From Nothopassalora personata (Eukaryota; Ascomycota; Dothideomycetes; Mycosphaerellales; Mycosphaerellaceae): a stretch of DNA of 64,000 nt. The notes beneath the pieces were generated by a model. That model was given only the letters and a program-made list of their open reading frames with translations, had not been told where the DNA came from and did no database searches. The position numbers and the translations under genes were made by a program. The stretch's first letter is position 1; every line of letters begins with the position of its first letter. The stretch lies in contig CM066295.1 of the NCBI GenBank assembly GCA_033816765.1, forward strand, positions 3,100,001 to 3,164,000, in the 5' to 3' direction. Below, one piece after another: positions 10,990-21,876 of this stretch.

Positions 10990-11592
10990 ACCATGAGTCT
11001 GTCCCTCCAGTCACAGCCTTCTTGGCGGTGTCCTGTGCTGTCGAAGGGAAATGCCAGCTTCGCTTTTCACCAGCTTGTGTAGACGGGAACTTGATCTTGA
11101 TTACGCCCTGCATGACAACATCTCTCAGATGTGAGAGATTGTCGAGCATGCGCTCTGCTCGCTTTCTGAACTCTCTGACGGCGAGTTTGGGTGTGCGAAC
11201 GGCTGTTATTCGCAGGCTGAAATAACTTCGTGGGTTCCTGATCCGTACTTGCTTTCAACATACGACAGTACTCGTGGCCAATCGCTCTTATCCACTGTAC
11301 GACACGGCTGTCGTACATGAAGTGGAAGGTCGTCTTGGCGTAGAAGACAGGGGTTGCTTCGGCATGCATCTGCTTGCATACTCGGATGATTGGCGGAAAG
11401 CCATGGCGGTTGAATTCCCTCTTGGCCTTTGGAGACTTTTACTTCCAGTATTGAATGCACCCAGAGAACACGTACGAGTAGATGCGATTGGCGTATCTCT
11501 GGTGGTAAGCTGAGGAGTCGCGAATTCTCCTGAGCAGCGCTTGGACCTGGAACTTTGCTGAAAGCGCCTGACTTTGGTTTACGTCGCGCCAT
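10990..11592 (-). pseudogene. second F-box/2EXR-like pseudogene, frameshifted
   Basis: ATG at 11592 leads into LLSLPPEI. An extra base near 11490 then shifts the frame that continues as NRIYSYVFSG. A further shift is needed to reach IIRVCKQMHAEATPVFYAKT (about 11370 downwards), and another to VRTPKLAVREFRKRAERML. The conserved order LPPEIRNRIY, CKQ-HAEA, and W-IRAIG is that of fungal F-box/2EXR-like proteins. Three frames are needed to follow the homology, so the gene is dead. It stands in tandem with the related pseudogene 10298-10870. Confidence 0.65.
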
Positions 11593-12601
11593 GTCGAATG
11601 GTGGTCATCGAATGTTGTTATATGTGTGATCTATTGACTTTCGGTGTATCTGTGGATGCTGAAGTTGCGAACAGTGGCTTCACTTCACTCGCCCTGTAAG
11701 AAGGCTACGCTTGAGTATCTAGCGGCTGCATGTATTCCAGGAAGCCGCCCAAAACATGCTCAGGCCACTCGCCATTTCGCGCAGGATCATATCAACGAGT
11801 TTACGACCATGCCACCTGTCTGCTTTTTTGACCCGCACAGTCTTCCATGGACAATCGATCTGCACATACCTCAACCACCGCTCCCGAACTACAGCTATCG
11901 CCCTAGCCCAGATGCCGCAAGCATATCCGGAGGCAAATCTGAACGTGGCAGCGCTGTAGTAGATCCTTAGGCCCTCGTAGTGAGTCTGACGACAGGCGAG
12001 CAGTAGACCAGGAGGCTCAGGCCTGTCGTGGGTGGCTAGCCTCCAAGGACCGGTCTGGTTGTCGGTACCTTCGGATATAAGCTCGTATACGCGGTTGCAG
12101 ATCTGGTAGCAAATTCATGAGTGTGGAATGCTGCTGATGCCTTTGGGAAGCTTTCCCGCACTAAAATGCTTCGCCTTGGTAGGAGCCATGTCCGGAGCTA
12201 GGACTAGCTATGATCTTGTAAACGGGTATCGATTGATATCGACGTTAGTCTTTGAGAGTACTGCGAATTCCTGATGCGAGGGTGACTTATGTCTGTTGAG
12301 CAGTTGCGAAAACATACGATGATCGCGAAGATGATGTAGTGAGTAGTGATATTCCGATGGGTTGAGGACTTACGGACAGTGTCGCATTCTGAGCAACAGA
12401 CTTGAGTTTGACCAAAACAACATTCTTGGCATGAGTATTTGTCCATATCCTGAACGTCAGCCCCCAGCTACGTTCGGTGCACCAGTCGGAATCGTGTTAT
12501 CTCGAGCAGGGGATTCATCTCGAGCAAGGGATTCGACAACATTATTGTCACCCCTTGTATGTCCCCTCAAAAGTGCTTTCATCGCTGCTGCTTCTACTGG
12601 C
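11593..12601. other. intergenic, no supported gene
   Basis: About 1 kb with only short unrelated frames. Nothing recognisable on either strand. Confidence 0.4.
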
Positions 12602-14598
12602 CTAATATCCTCCATTCAGCCTGATATCGTCGACACCGAGCACGACTTGAGGAGCATACCCTCCATCTCCTTCACCTGGTCGCTCAGTCGGGATGATCGG
12701 ACTCAGCCATTGAGGATCGATCAGCAGAGAGGTCATGGTCACGATCGCCAGGTGCCCAATCACAAAGGCAAAGACCATAAGCGGATCAGAACAATTCAGG
12801 ATAAAGCTCGGATAGCTGAAGGGGAAGACGAGGGCTAGGATGGGGCATGAAATGTAGCGAAGACAAACCGGTCAGTACCATGCCAAAGGCCAGTTCTCGC
12901 CAGTTGCGACAGATACATTAACGTCGCGGACCAGCTGATTTCCCTGCGCAAACTGTCAGCGAGAGATGACACATTGGTCTGTTCTATTGTTCATTTACTG
13001 AGTACACTGCAAGCCGCCAAGCGCGGCAGAGGAACGCGTTCCTTGACCAGAACCTTGGCGACATAGAGTTCGGTGTTCTGGGCAGAAGAACCACGGACGC
13101 CACGAAGCACACGATGTAGGACCCGAAGCCAAAGGCGATACCACCCGATATGCTGACTGTACGCACGAGCGCAAGACCGCCAACCATGCCTCCAAGATAG
13201 CCAAGGTGGTGTACGACGAAAGCTGGCAATCCGCAATCCCTAAATAATATCGACGCTGCGGTAGATTCTAGTAGCTGCATAGCATTCTGCGAAGACTGTA
13301 AATGGCAACACGATATCGTTCGTGTTCAGATCGCTTGCGTCAAGCAGGTACGAGCCCAATTGTGTATTGCTAGATCATCGAGACCAAGAAGCCGCAGATA
13401 ATGACTCCGGTAGAGATGTAGACTCTCCTCCACTTTCATTCCCTGTCTGAGTCGTAGATGAAGGTGATGATTGAGTCTGTCATGACGAATGCCGAGCTCA
13501 CGGTGAGCATGAACAGAGTCAAGAAGGAGAAGGCCGATCAGAATTGTGCACCAGGCATATGAGGGAAACCTCCGTGAGTGTGATGGACAGATCCGACTCT
13601 GTTGGTGGTTTCAGGAGTCATGCCCACGAAGCCGACGACGCCAAAGACGGCGAAGCCATATGCGATCTCAAAGAGCGAGTTGCAGCAGGAGATGATCATT
13701 GAGTCCTAGACAGCATTCGCATTGCGTGCGTTGTACGAGGCATACGCAGTGTAGTAGCCAGAATCGACACCGGTAGAGTAGAAAACCTGTCCCAGAGCAT
13801 CTTGCCAGATTGAACCTCCAGCCATTTGGGCGGCATTGAAGTCGCATACATATAAATTTATCCCATTGATTCGCGTTGGGCAAAGTCGCGCTTCGGACAA
13901 TTAACATGACAACTATCAAAATTGGGAGGCCCGTTGTGAAGTCAACGACCTTGCCAGTGGTCTTGATACCATTGGAGAGGCATAGCCAGACCACGACCCA
14001 AGGGAAACCCGTCCAGCCTACTTGCTCCCCGATCAGGCTGGCGCTGGGGTACGACATCATGATACCTTGCTCGATAGCTTCTGCGGCTGTCGTCGGTACG
14101 TGTGCCATATTCGCTACCACACTCTGCTCGTAGAAGTCCACCACGCGACCTTCCCAGGGCAGCAGACTCTCGCAGGAGGCTCGGAAGAAACGCATGACCC
14201 AGGAGAGAATCGGCACGTAGTAGGAGCAGACAAGAGCTGTGACCCAGAGACTGCCCAGGCCGACACCTCGCGACCGCATGTTGACAGTATTGCAAGCTAA
14301 TATATGGGCCACGGCGAAGAGCAGAGCCAATGGAGCCCTCGAGAATAAGCACTGGGATCGCCAACAGAGCTAGTGCCAGGGAGTGCGGAATGAACCACTG
14401 CAACCCGTTGTTGTTAAAGACCTGGGATGGAAATCGCAGAAGGTTTCCAAAGCCGATAGCTCCACAAATGGATGCCAGTAAATAGGACGTTCGTGATTGC
14501 CATTGATCACGTCCATCTTCGTGCTTTTCGCTAGGCTTGGCAGCGAATGTATTCCGGACTGCAGTGATTGCATTTCTGAACCTCGGTAGTGTCGTCAT
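12602..14598 (-). pseudogene. sodium:neurotransmitter symporter (SNF/SLC6) family pseudogene
   Basis: The start at 14598 reads MTTLPRFRNAI and then the SNF-family signature QSRTSYLLASICGAIGFGNL followed by LLRFPSQVF. Homology shifts frame near 14310 to VNMRSRGVGLGSLWV and VPILSWVMRFFRASC. Later pieces are IWQDALGQVFYSTGV and YASYN-ARNANAV, then a TAG at 13706-13708 where the family has Q. A TGA (about 13530) follows inside FMTD-type membrane helices, with further stops before LPAFVVHHLGYLGGMVGG. The C-terminus reads FPFSYPSF...IGHLAIVTM and ends TAG at 12602. The full-length family layout (about 12 helices) is still visible. Functional members co-transport small amino-acid-like substrates with sodium. 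At least one frameshift and several stops make this non-functional. Confidence 0.8.
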
Positions 14599-15075
14599 CT
14601 CGTCAATTGTCGTACGTTAGAGTCTGCAATGTGATATGAGTCACTACCTGTATCTATCATGACTTGTTCCGTATCGTTTATATGTGCCTGTCCGCGCAAG
14701 CTCTGCTTAGTCTCGCGAGGCCAAGAAACTTCAAGGACGCCGTAAGGGTTGGCTCAGCACGCCCCGATGGGACGTACAGACGACGCACTAGTAATCACGT
14801 GCGTTGCACGACACACATGACGGTGCCACTTGAGCAAATGGCCTGTAGCCAAACAGCAGCAACAAATCCGTCGTCGAGCTCTATACCAATGTGTTGGTGG
14901 CGGTCTCGCCCAGTGCTAGCTTTGTACGGCGGCGAAGTGCATCTGCCTTCGAATAAAACGCCATGTGAGACAAGACATAGTTCCTTGTTCAGTGATGAGT
15001 CTGGCAATGATGCCGTCTGCTGGGTGGCTGCAGAAACCAGCCTGGATGACTCGGCTCAATATGGCATCGTTTTCT
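14599..15075. other. intergenic, no supported gene
   Basis: Region between the symporter pseudogene start and the HET gene stop. Nothing recognisable. Confidence 0.4.
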
Positions 15076-16494
15076 TCAGGCGTCAAAGATTCGGACTGCA
15101 GCGCCCAGTGACCCCTTCAATGCACGGTCACCACTTGAAGTGCACGGAGGTGCTAGAGGCAGCCGGTCCAGGATCTGAAAGCTTTTCGGGTTCGACGTGT
15201 AGCCAGAAGTGGTCAACAGTTGCTGGATCTGCAGCTGCGACATCGCTATGTAGAAGCGCATATTCTCGACTTGCTTCCACTTTCCATGTCTAAATTTCGC
15301 TTCAACGTCAGTGTCCGTCAAGTATACGACTGACTCATGCAGACCATCTTCACGATAGAAAGTCCCGCTGTTTGGTGCTATCTCCTGCAAGCCCAACGAG
15401 CAACCTACTGCCTGTCTCTGCTTCCGATACATCACAGATCCAACTAGATTGTGGTCGAGTAGATATACACAGTTGAGCTTTACAACAAACCTCCTCCGAG
15501 CGGACAGCGAGCCACGGTCGTTGCGACACGACTCGATCTCGAGTGCAGGACCCGCAAACGCCAACCCTTTATGTGTAACCTGGAATGGCTGCCGCGGCTC
15601 CCGGACGACGATTCGAATGTTGGCACAACCTTGAAAGTCGGACGGGTGTACCGCCAGAAGCCCAGTGCCTTTGCCCTGGCTGGACATGTGGCCGGCTGAG
15701 GATCTTGTGGTGCCATTCAGCCGGCGGGCGAAAATGGTCTCGTCGTCAGACTGTCGAATGATCTCCTGCTGCAGACGTATGAAAGCGTTCTCGCCTTCGC
15801 CGTAGAGCAGCGGCATCTGGATAGCGAAGATACCGAGAAGACAGTACGCGGTATCTTCGCTCCGCGTGGTCGTTCTCCTAGACGCCCAACTCATTCTTTC
15901 AGCTACGCAGGCAGAGAAAATGCTTTGGGCATGGCTGATGTACGGTAGATCGATGCCGGAAGCTGTGCAGACAGCCTCGAGGATTTCGACGTCGTTGAAG
16001 TTCGAGCCAGGGGAGCGGCCTATGATTTTCCAGTCCGAGGTGTAGAAGATGACCTTTCTGGGGCCGAGCAATTCTTGCAATGTCCAGCCACGCCTGAACC
16101 AGTTACTTTCTCGAAAGTGGCCAAGTAGCTCTGCACGATTCTCGCTCCAAGGCACGTCGACCAGATACGCATAGCAGCATACGCACTTCTCATACCAAGA
16201 CCACATCGAATTGATCGCCTCAGAGAGCTCAGAACTGCTTGCTTTGTCAATACAGCAAGTGTCAACCCAGGCCCACTCAAGCAGCGGCTCTCCGTCCTCG
16301 CGATTGGCATTTGCGGTCCGGATAGCCTTGCAGAAGTTCAGTACTTTTCTCGATGTGATAGAGTCTTCATTGATGCAACCATGATATGCCTGGTAAGTCA
16401 GCTCATCGCCAGTCCACCGATGCGAGAGGATAGCGTATGGTGGCGGGTCAACCACGTCTTGAAGCTCCAAGTTGTACACATGAATCAGCCGCAT
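15076..16494 (-). CDS. heterokaryon-incompatibility (HET) domain protein
   Basis: A 472-residue frame starting MRLIHVYNLELQDVV. HET-domain landmarks are in order: PPYAILSHRW (18-27), WAWVDTCCIDK (74-84), SEAINSMWSWYEKC (91-104), RRGWTLQELL (134-143) and EDTAYCLLGIFAIQMPLLYG (213-232). HET domains mediate allorecognition and programmed cell death when incompatible hyphae fuse; partner and trigger are unknown here. The C-terminal 200 residues have no domain I recognise. A second HET gene with the same opening pattern lies on the other side of the transposon island at 40912-42765, also on the minus strand. Confidence 0.9.
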   Translation of the reverse strand: MRLIHVYNLELQDVVDPPPYAILSHRWTGDELTYQAYHGCINEDSITSRKVLNFCKAIRTANANREDGEPLLEWAWVDTCCIDKASSSELSEAINSMWSWYEKCVCCYAYLVDVPWSENRAELLGHFRESNWFRRGWTLQELLGPRKVIFYTSDWKIIGRSPGSNFNDVEILEAVCTASGIDLPYISHAQSIFSACVAERMSWASRRTTTRSEDTAYCLLGIFAIQMPLLYGEGENAFIRLQQEIIRQSDDETIFARRLNGTTRSSAGHMSSQGKGTGLLAVHPSDFQGCANIRIVVREPRQPFQVTHKGLAFAGPALEIESCRNDRGSLSARRRFVVKLNCVYLLDHNLVGSVMYRKQRQAVGCSLGLQEIAPNSGTFYREDGLHESVVYLTDTDVEAKFRHGKWKQVENMRFYIAMSQLQIQQLLTTSGYTSNPKSFQILDRLPLAPPCTSSGDRALKGSLGAAVRIFDA

Positions 16495-16841
16495 GGCGTT
16501 GAATCCACCGAATCAAACTCATGCTGTAGTCGTCAAGTGAAGTCGCGGAACGCGCTCTTCTCAACAGCTGGATGCGAGCACATTCATGGCTAATAATAAT
16601 GTGGGCGGCTGGGGTCCTGTACAATCCTGTCAACGAAGGAGAGGAACACGAGATGGTCGGCAAAAGCTCGGCCAAATAAAGCTTGGCGCGGCCGTGCTGT
16701 TATAACCAGAGATGCCTTCTCGGGATGATGAGCCTGTTCGCTGCAGCAGAGTAGAAAAAGTTCTCGCATTACGACATCAAACCGCTAAAATCACTGTACA
16801 CATCACCCACACTTCAATGCATCATGCCTGCTTCCCCATCA

Positions 16842-19682
16842 CTACAATCTACTCTCCAGCCCATTCCATCCCCGCTGACCAGGCCACTCGCTCTCGGGCC
16901 AAATCTGCGGTAGAGCCTCCCAGATGTGACTCACATGGACGATCTCAAGACCCTCGAGAACCTCAACAGGCAAGTCCTTGACATCTTTACGATTCTGCTG
17001 CGGAAGCAGAACCTTCTTCACGCCCGCTCTTAGCGCTCCGATCAGTTTCTCCTTGATGCCGCCCACGGGCATGACTTTGCCACGCAGCGCAACCTCTCCC
17101 GTCATGGCGATTGTGGGTGGAACACGTTTGCCCGAGAAGAGGGAAATCAAGGCAACTGTGTGAGCCAATCCAGCGGAGGGCCCGTCCTTGGGGATAGCGC
17201 CGGATGGGCAATGGACGTGGATGGAGCGTTTGTTCATAATGTCTTCGTTGGGGTCGTGGGTCAGTGCAAGCTCGTAAGCATGACTCTTGACCCACGAGAG
17301 TGCAACTTCAACGCTCTCCTTTAGAACATCGCCGAGTTTGCCAGTGAGTTGAACCCGTCCCGAGCCAGGCATATCTGCAATTTCGATGAAGAGGATGCTG
17401 CCTTGCGTGCCGGAGCTGTAGGCGACTAGGCCTGTGACGACACCAGGTTGGGAAGTCCGCGCGGCGATCTCCTCCTCGAAGCGCTCGATGCCGAGTATAT
17501 CTTCAAGGTCCTCAACTGTGACAACAGGGGTGTAAGCAGGTAACGTGTTCGTATCGCGAGCTTCGGCGTACTGCACCGCTTTCGAACGACAGACGCTGCC
17601 GATTTCACGCTCGAGGTTGCGGACGCCAGATTCGCGGGTGTAGCCTGTGATGACCTTATCGATGACTTCTTCGTTCATGGCGACATTCTCAGGCTTGAGG
17701 CCGTTGGTGGTGATTTGCTTGGGGATAAGATGGCGGGTGGCGATATGGCGCTTTTCGAGAGTGGTGTAGCCCGAGAGCTGTATCGTTTCCATGCGGTCGA
17801 GAAGTGGTGGGGGAATGGTGTCCAAAGTGTTTGCCGTCGCGATGAACAGAACCTTGCTTAGGTCGTAGGGAATGTTGACGTAGTGGTCTACGAATGTCGA
17901 ATTCTGTTCAGGGTCGAGCACTTCCAGCATTGCGGCGGACGGATCGCCGTGGTTTGATGCCGCACCAACCTTGTCGATCTCGTCGAGCAAGAAGACTGGA
18001 TTCGACACGCCGACCTTCTTCAGGCCATTGATGATGAGACCAGGCATGGCTGCGACATATGTTCTCCGATGACCTCTGATCTCAGCTTCATCGCGCACGC
18101 CACCGAGTGAGATGCGATGGAATTGACGACCGAGAGCTGTGGCTACAGACTTTGCGAGGGAAGTCTTTCCAACACCAGGTGGGCCGACAAGCAAGAGGAT
18201 TGGCGACTTGTCTACCATCTTCTTGTGGTTGAGCAGCTTGGTCTCCTCTGCTGACTTCTCCTTTGGCTTTTCGCCCTCCTTCTCCTTCTTCACCAGAGCG
18301 GTCGATGGTGCAACGTCTTCCTCGCCCTCAATCGCAGCCTCCTTGGCTTGCTCTCCCTTCGGCTGAGCAGCGGCAGTAATCGCGTTGATTTGCTTGTCCA
18401 AGTCCATGTTCACAGCTTGCTTGAGCTTCAGAACTGCCAGGTATTCCAGCAGCCTCTTCTTGATCTTTTCCAAGCCATAGTGATCGTCGTCAAGCTGCTT
18501 GCGCGCTCTGATCATGGTCGTGCTGTCCAGGTTGTCTTCGGTCATCTTGGACCATGGTATCTCGGCCAAATTCTCAAGGTAATTCCTGCACACTTGGTGC
18601 TCGGCTTGTGCTGGGTTCATCTTGGCTAACCTCTTCAGTTCTCGATCTGCCACCTTTTGCGCCTCAGGACTGAGACCAGCCTCGTCCAGCTTCTTCTTCA
18701 ACTCTTCGATCTCGTTGACCTCATCATCTTGGCCACCAACATTCTGTCCGCCTCCCAGACCGGGTGGAAGACCGAAGCCGTTCGGGAGCTTCTGGCCATT
18801 GCCACGTCGCCCGTTCTTGAGCACATCAAGATCGATGACGGCGCTTCGCGAAGCATTCGGTGTAGTCGTGACGCTCAATATCCGGCTGTTGCCCTGTATC
18901 GTCTCGATCTGCCTCTTCAAGATGTCGGTGATCCGGACAAGTCGTTCATGCACGGCAAAAGCAGATAGTATCCTCAACTTATCCTCGTGCGTGCAATCCA
19001 CCACATTCGTCATGAAGTCTGCCAGTACACCCGCCTCTTGCAAGTCCTTCCGGACGATGTACAGCTCTAAGCGGCGTGCCAAAATCGGGCTGAGGTTCAT
19101 GGGGGGGCCTCGTGGCAGTAGGCTCGATAGCCGGATAAGTGCGATCAGCTCTCTGCTCAGCTGCTTGAGATTGTTGAAGAGCGTGGTAATCTTCTCATGA
19201 TCTTCGCGGACTCTCTCCTCCTGGTGCAAGATGACCTCTGCCTCGAAGTATGGTCGCTCCCGAATGACCTTCTTGACCTTGAAGCGCTGCACGCCTTCCA
19301 CCACCAGCGTCAACTCGCCCGGGCGTCGTCCCTGCACACCCGTGACGCGAGCCATGGTGCCATACTGGAAGAGATCTGCCTTCCGTGCCTGAGCTGGATC
19401 GATCTGTTGCTGATCCTCTTTGTTCTCTTTGGCACTCTGCTTATCCTCGACGATCGCATAGCCGTCGGACGTAAGGTATGGGCTGTTGAGTGGCACACAC
19501 CCGACTGTGACGCTCGAGGCTTCCGGACGTGGGGTGGCAGCCGTGCTGTAGATGTGTGCCAGGATCGCGGCGACGTCTGCACGATTCTGCAGTGGCACGC
19601 GGGTTGTGACGCCCGGAAGGAGGACTAGAGAGTGTGGAAGCGGGACAAGTGGAAGTGTTCGCGACGACATGGTGACGGGCAC
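16842..19682 (-). CDS. peroxisomal Lon protease homolog (PTS1)
   Basis: An uninterrupted 946-residue Lon/S16 protease: N-terminal LON substrate-binding domain ([16 protein letters not shown] from about 10), AAA+ module with Walker [10 protein letters not shown] (about 500-508) and Walker [11 protein letters not shown] (about 566), then the proteolytic domain. Catalytic Ser lies in PKDGPSAG (about 835) and Lys in [11 protein letters not shown] (about 878), the usual Ser-Lys spacing of about 43. The last three residues are SRL, a peroxisomal targeting signal 1, and there is no mitochondrial presequence. This places it with the Lon2/pLon branch that degrades misfolded peroxisomal matrix proteins. 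A second Met at position 5 is an alternative start. The start lies 250 bp from the island's left arm. Confidence 0.94.
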   Translation of the reverse strand: MPVTMSSRTLPLVPLPHSLVLLPGVTTRVPLQNRADVAAILAHIYSTAATPRPEASSVTVGCVPLNSPYLTSDGYAIVEDKQSAKENKEDQQQIDPAQARKADLFQYGTMARVTGVQGRRPGELTLVVEGVQRFKVKKVIRERPYFEAEVILHQEERVREDHEKITTLFNNLKQLSRELIALIRLSSLLPRGPPMNLSPILARRLELYIVRKDLQEAGVLADFMTNVVDCTHEDKLRILSAFAVHERLVRITDILKRQIETIQGNSRILSVTTTPNASRSAVIDLDVLKNGRRGNGQKLPNGFGLPPGLGGGQNVGGQDDEVNEIEELKKKLDEAGLSPEAQKVADRELKRLAKMNPAQAEHQVCRNYLENLAEIPWSKMTEDNLDSTTMIRARKQLDDDHYGLEKIKKRLLEYLAVLKLKQAVNMDLDKQINAITAAAQPKGEQAKEAAIEGEEDVAPSTALVKKEKEGEKPKEKSAEETKLLNHKKMVDKSPILLLVGPPGVGKTSLAKSVATALGRQFHRISLGGVRDEAEIRGHRRTYVAAMPGLIINGLKKVGVSNPVFLLDEIDKVGAASNHGDPSAAMLEVLDPEQNSTFVDHYVNIPYDLSKVLFIATANTLDTIPPPLLDRMETIQLSGYTTLEKRHIATRHLIPKQITTNGLKPENVAMNEEVIDKVITGYTRESGVRNLEREIGSVCRSKAVQYAEARDTNTLPAYTPVVTVEDLEDILGIERFEEEIAARTSQPGVVTGLVAYSSGTQGSILFIEIADMPGSGRVQLTGKLGDVLKESVEVALSWVKSHAYELALTHDPNEDIMNKRSIHVHCPSGAIPKDGPSAGLAHTVALISLFSGKRVPPTIAMTGEVALRGKVMPVGGIKEKLIGALRAGVKKVLLPQQNRKDVKDLPVEVLEGLEIVHVSHIWEALPQIWPESEWPGQRGWNGLESRL

Positions 19683-19983
19683 GAGATGAGATGCCTGGCA
19701 TTAGTGGTGAAAGAGGGTGATGCAAGAAGTGTCGCGACACTATGGTCTATGGGTGCAGTAGACATGAGTGGACTGATTAGGTGATGATGTGTTGACTGTG
19801 GCACAAGACCTAACTACATACACGTGTTGGCCGAGGTTCGGCGGCAGCTTCGAGAAAGGTGAAAGACTCACGTGATCACGGGGTCACTACTGCGTCTCCC
19901 ATGTCGATGCGGAGGGGTGCTTGTGGCCGTGGCCTGGTTGACATGGTTTCTCTCGAATCCGGGGTTTTGCCTTTTCGCCTATT

Positions 19984-20130
19984 TGCCTGTATGCCTGTAT
20001 GCCTGTATGCCTGTATGCCTGTATGCCTGTTTGGCTGTTTGGCTGTTTGGCTGTTTGGCTGTTTGGCTGTTTGGCTGTTTGCCTGTATGCCTGTTTGCCT
20101 GTATGCCTGTATGCCTATATGCCTATATGC
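19984..20130. repeat. 8-bp minisatellite (TGCCTGTA / TGGCTGTT variants)
   Basis: About 18 units of an octamer, TGCCTGTA at the ends and TGGCTGTT in the centre. Because 8 is not a multiple of 3, all three frames on this strand stay open and yield artefactual PVCLYACM-type peptides. A mirrored array sits at 40518-40672. Confidence 0.93.
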
Positions 20131-20187
20131 TATGCACTTACTCGTAGGGGCTATAGAATAGCCCCTACGAGTAAGTGCATAGCATAT
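20125..20187. repeat. 63-bp perfect palindrome with core ACTTACTCGTAGG
   Basis: Left arm ATATGCTATGCACTTACTCG then TAGGGGCT, a 7-nt loop, then the exact reverse complement (28-bp arms). The core GCACTTACTCGTAGG recurs, often as inverted pairs, at about 20260-20330, 20383, 22335-22390, 22497-22565, 22661, 22829-22874 and 40460-40510. This suggests a short palindromic element or terminal-repeat footprint. Confidence 0.85.
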
Positions 20188-21808
20188 ATAGTATAGAGAA
20201 GTTAGGGAAATAGATTTCGCGAATTAGTTTAAGCACACTCCCTCGTAGGGTATATTTACTAGCACTTAATCGTAGGAGCGAGTTTATAGACCCTACGAGT
20301 AAGTGTCTATAGCCCCTACGAGTAAGTGCTCATTTATAGGGTTACTATTAAAAGAGTTCTATAGGCGTTCGTTCTTTAAGAGTACTTACTCGTAGGACAA
20401 TATAGTATTCGTAAGATAAGATATAATATAATAGAAAATAGGCGCAGTTACAGTTATATATAGACAGTAAACTATTCACACTTCTTATTCTTACGGCGAT
20501 AGGCTCCGTAGGTAGTAGACTACATAGTACCGGTAGTAGTAGCACCTATTTACGAGTACTAGCGGTACTTATTCTTATGCGGCGTCTTACCGCGGTACGA
20601 ACGATACACTTACGGTCTAGGCTTACTAAGACCTATTACGAGGTCTTAGATATTACCGGCATACGTCCACTTCATTAGCCGGTTAGAAGACTAGCCGCCC
20701 TCGCTAGTAGCTACGCGCGAAAAAGGTCGTCCTACTCCTATATATACGTTAGTCTTAATTATAGAGCGTAGAGTTAAGCATTAGCTTAGCATCGTAAAGA
20801 CTTACTTACTACGGCATAGAGACGATGCTACCCGCTAAAGGTATCCTATACTTATTTATATTTTTGCCCGTAGGCCGGCCTTACTTACTAGGGTTTACGC
20901 CTCGGCGTACGACATAATCGCTACGCTTAACGATTTTAATAGCCTTACCGGTAGTGTTTCTACCGCCGTTAGAGGGTATAGTACTACTACTACTACTACT
21001 ACTACTGCTACTACTACTAGTAGTGTTAGTATTAGTATTAGTAGTGCTATAGAGATAATGTTAGCGACAGGATCTTAATGACAGCCTTAAGGCATAAGAG
21101 GCTTAAAGGTAAGAGCGAGACTTACGTAGGAGGAGTATAAGATAGGCCGGTAGCGCCCTCGTTATAGTTAGTATTACTACGTATACATAGTTAGTACTTG
21201 CTTAGATAGATAGATCGATATCGATTAGCTTATAAGTCCTCGCCGCCGCCGCCGCTAAACTCGTAGTCGTCGTTGTCGTAGTTAGGGCTATAGCATAATC
21301 TTAGTAGTATATTCTCGTAAGCCGAGCTTAGCTAAGCTAAGTAACTAAGGAATAAGGACATATAGAATCGGGCCGTTATTATACGGCTCGAAAGCCGGAG
21401 TAGCACCTTCTTCTTACTACTACTAGGTAGGCGCGGCAGGCGCGGTAGGCGATAGTAATAGTGATAGTAGTAGTGATAGTAGTAGTAATAGTAGTAGTAG
21501 TACGGGCTTACGAGCGGCCTTAGAGGCGAGCTTCTTACGTAGTGCCTTACTACCGGTAGACTTGCGAGCCGCCTTAGAGGTATACTTACTATAGACATAT
21601 TAGCATACCGAGTAAGTAATTAGGGCGAACAGTGTACTTATAGGGCGGCGCGATCGTAGTAGAAGAACTCGCTTCTAGAAAGGTGTTAGCTAGTCGCTAT
21701 ACTAGAGTATAGTTAATCTTAGGTAAGCCTTTACATACGCTACGAGGGAGTAGAGGGACGCTAGTAACGCGCTAGGCGTACCGAGCGTAAAAAAACGACC
21801 TATGTCGT

Positions 21809-21876
<68 letters not shown>

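Larger units (their letters stand above)
19932..20187 (+). repeat. left inverted arm of the transposon island
   Basis: The segment opens GCCTGGTTGACATGG, continues through TCTCGAATCCGGGGTTTTGCC into an 8-bp minisatellite, and closes with a palindrome. The same order in reverse complement forms 40454-40716. The 43-base non-repetitive part from CCTGG to CTTTT is identical between the arms. No matching short direct repeat (target duplication) is visible outside the two arms. Confidence 0.85.

Noticed and set aside
19859..20196. Open frames encoding PVCLYACM-type repeats
   Set aside because: An 8-bp repeat keeps all frames open; the peptides are by-products of the minisatellite. The same holds at 40423-40902.
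21332..21598. 88-codon frame with polytyrosine overlapping the H3-like stretch
   Set aside because: It is the neighbouring frame of the (CTA)n tract; the H3-like reading is in another frame.
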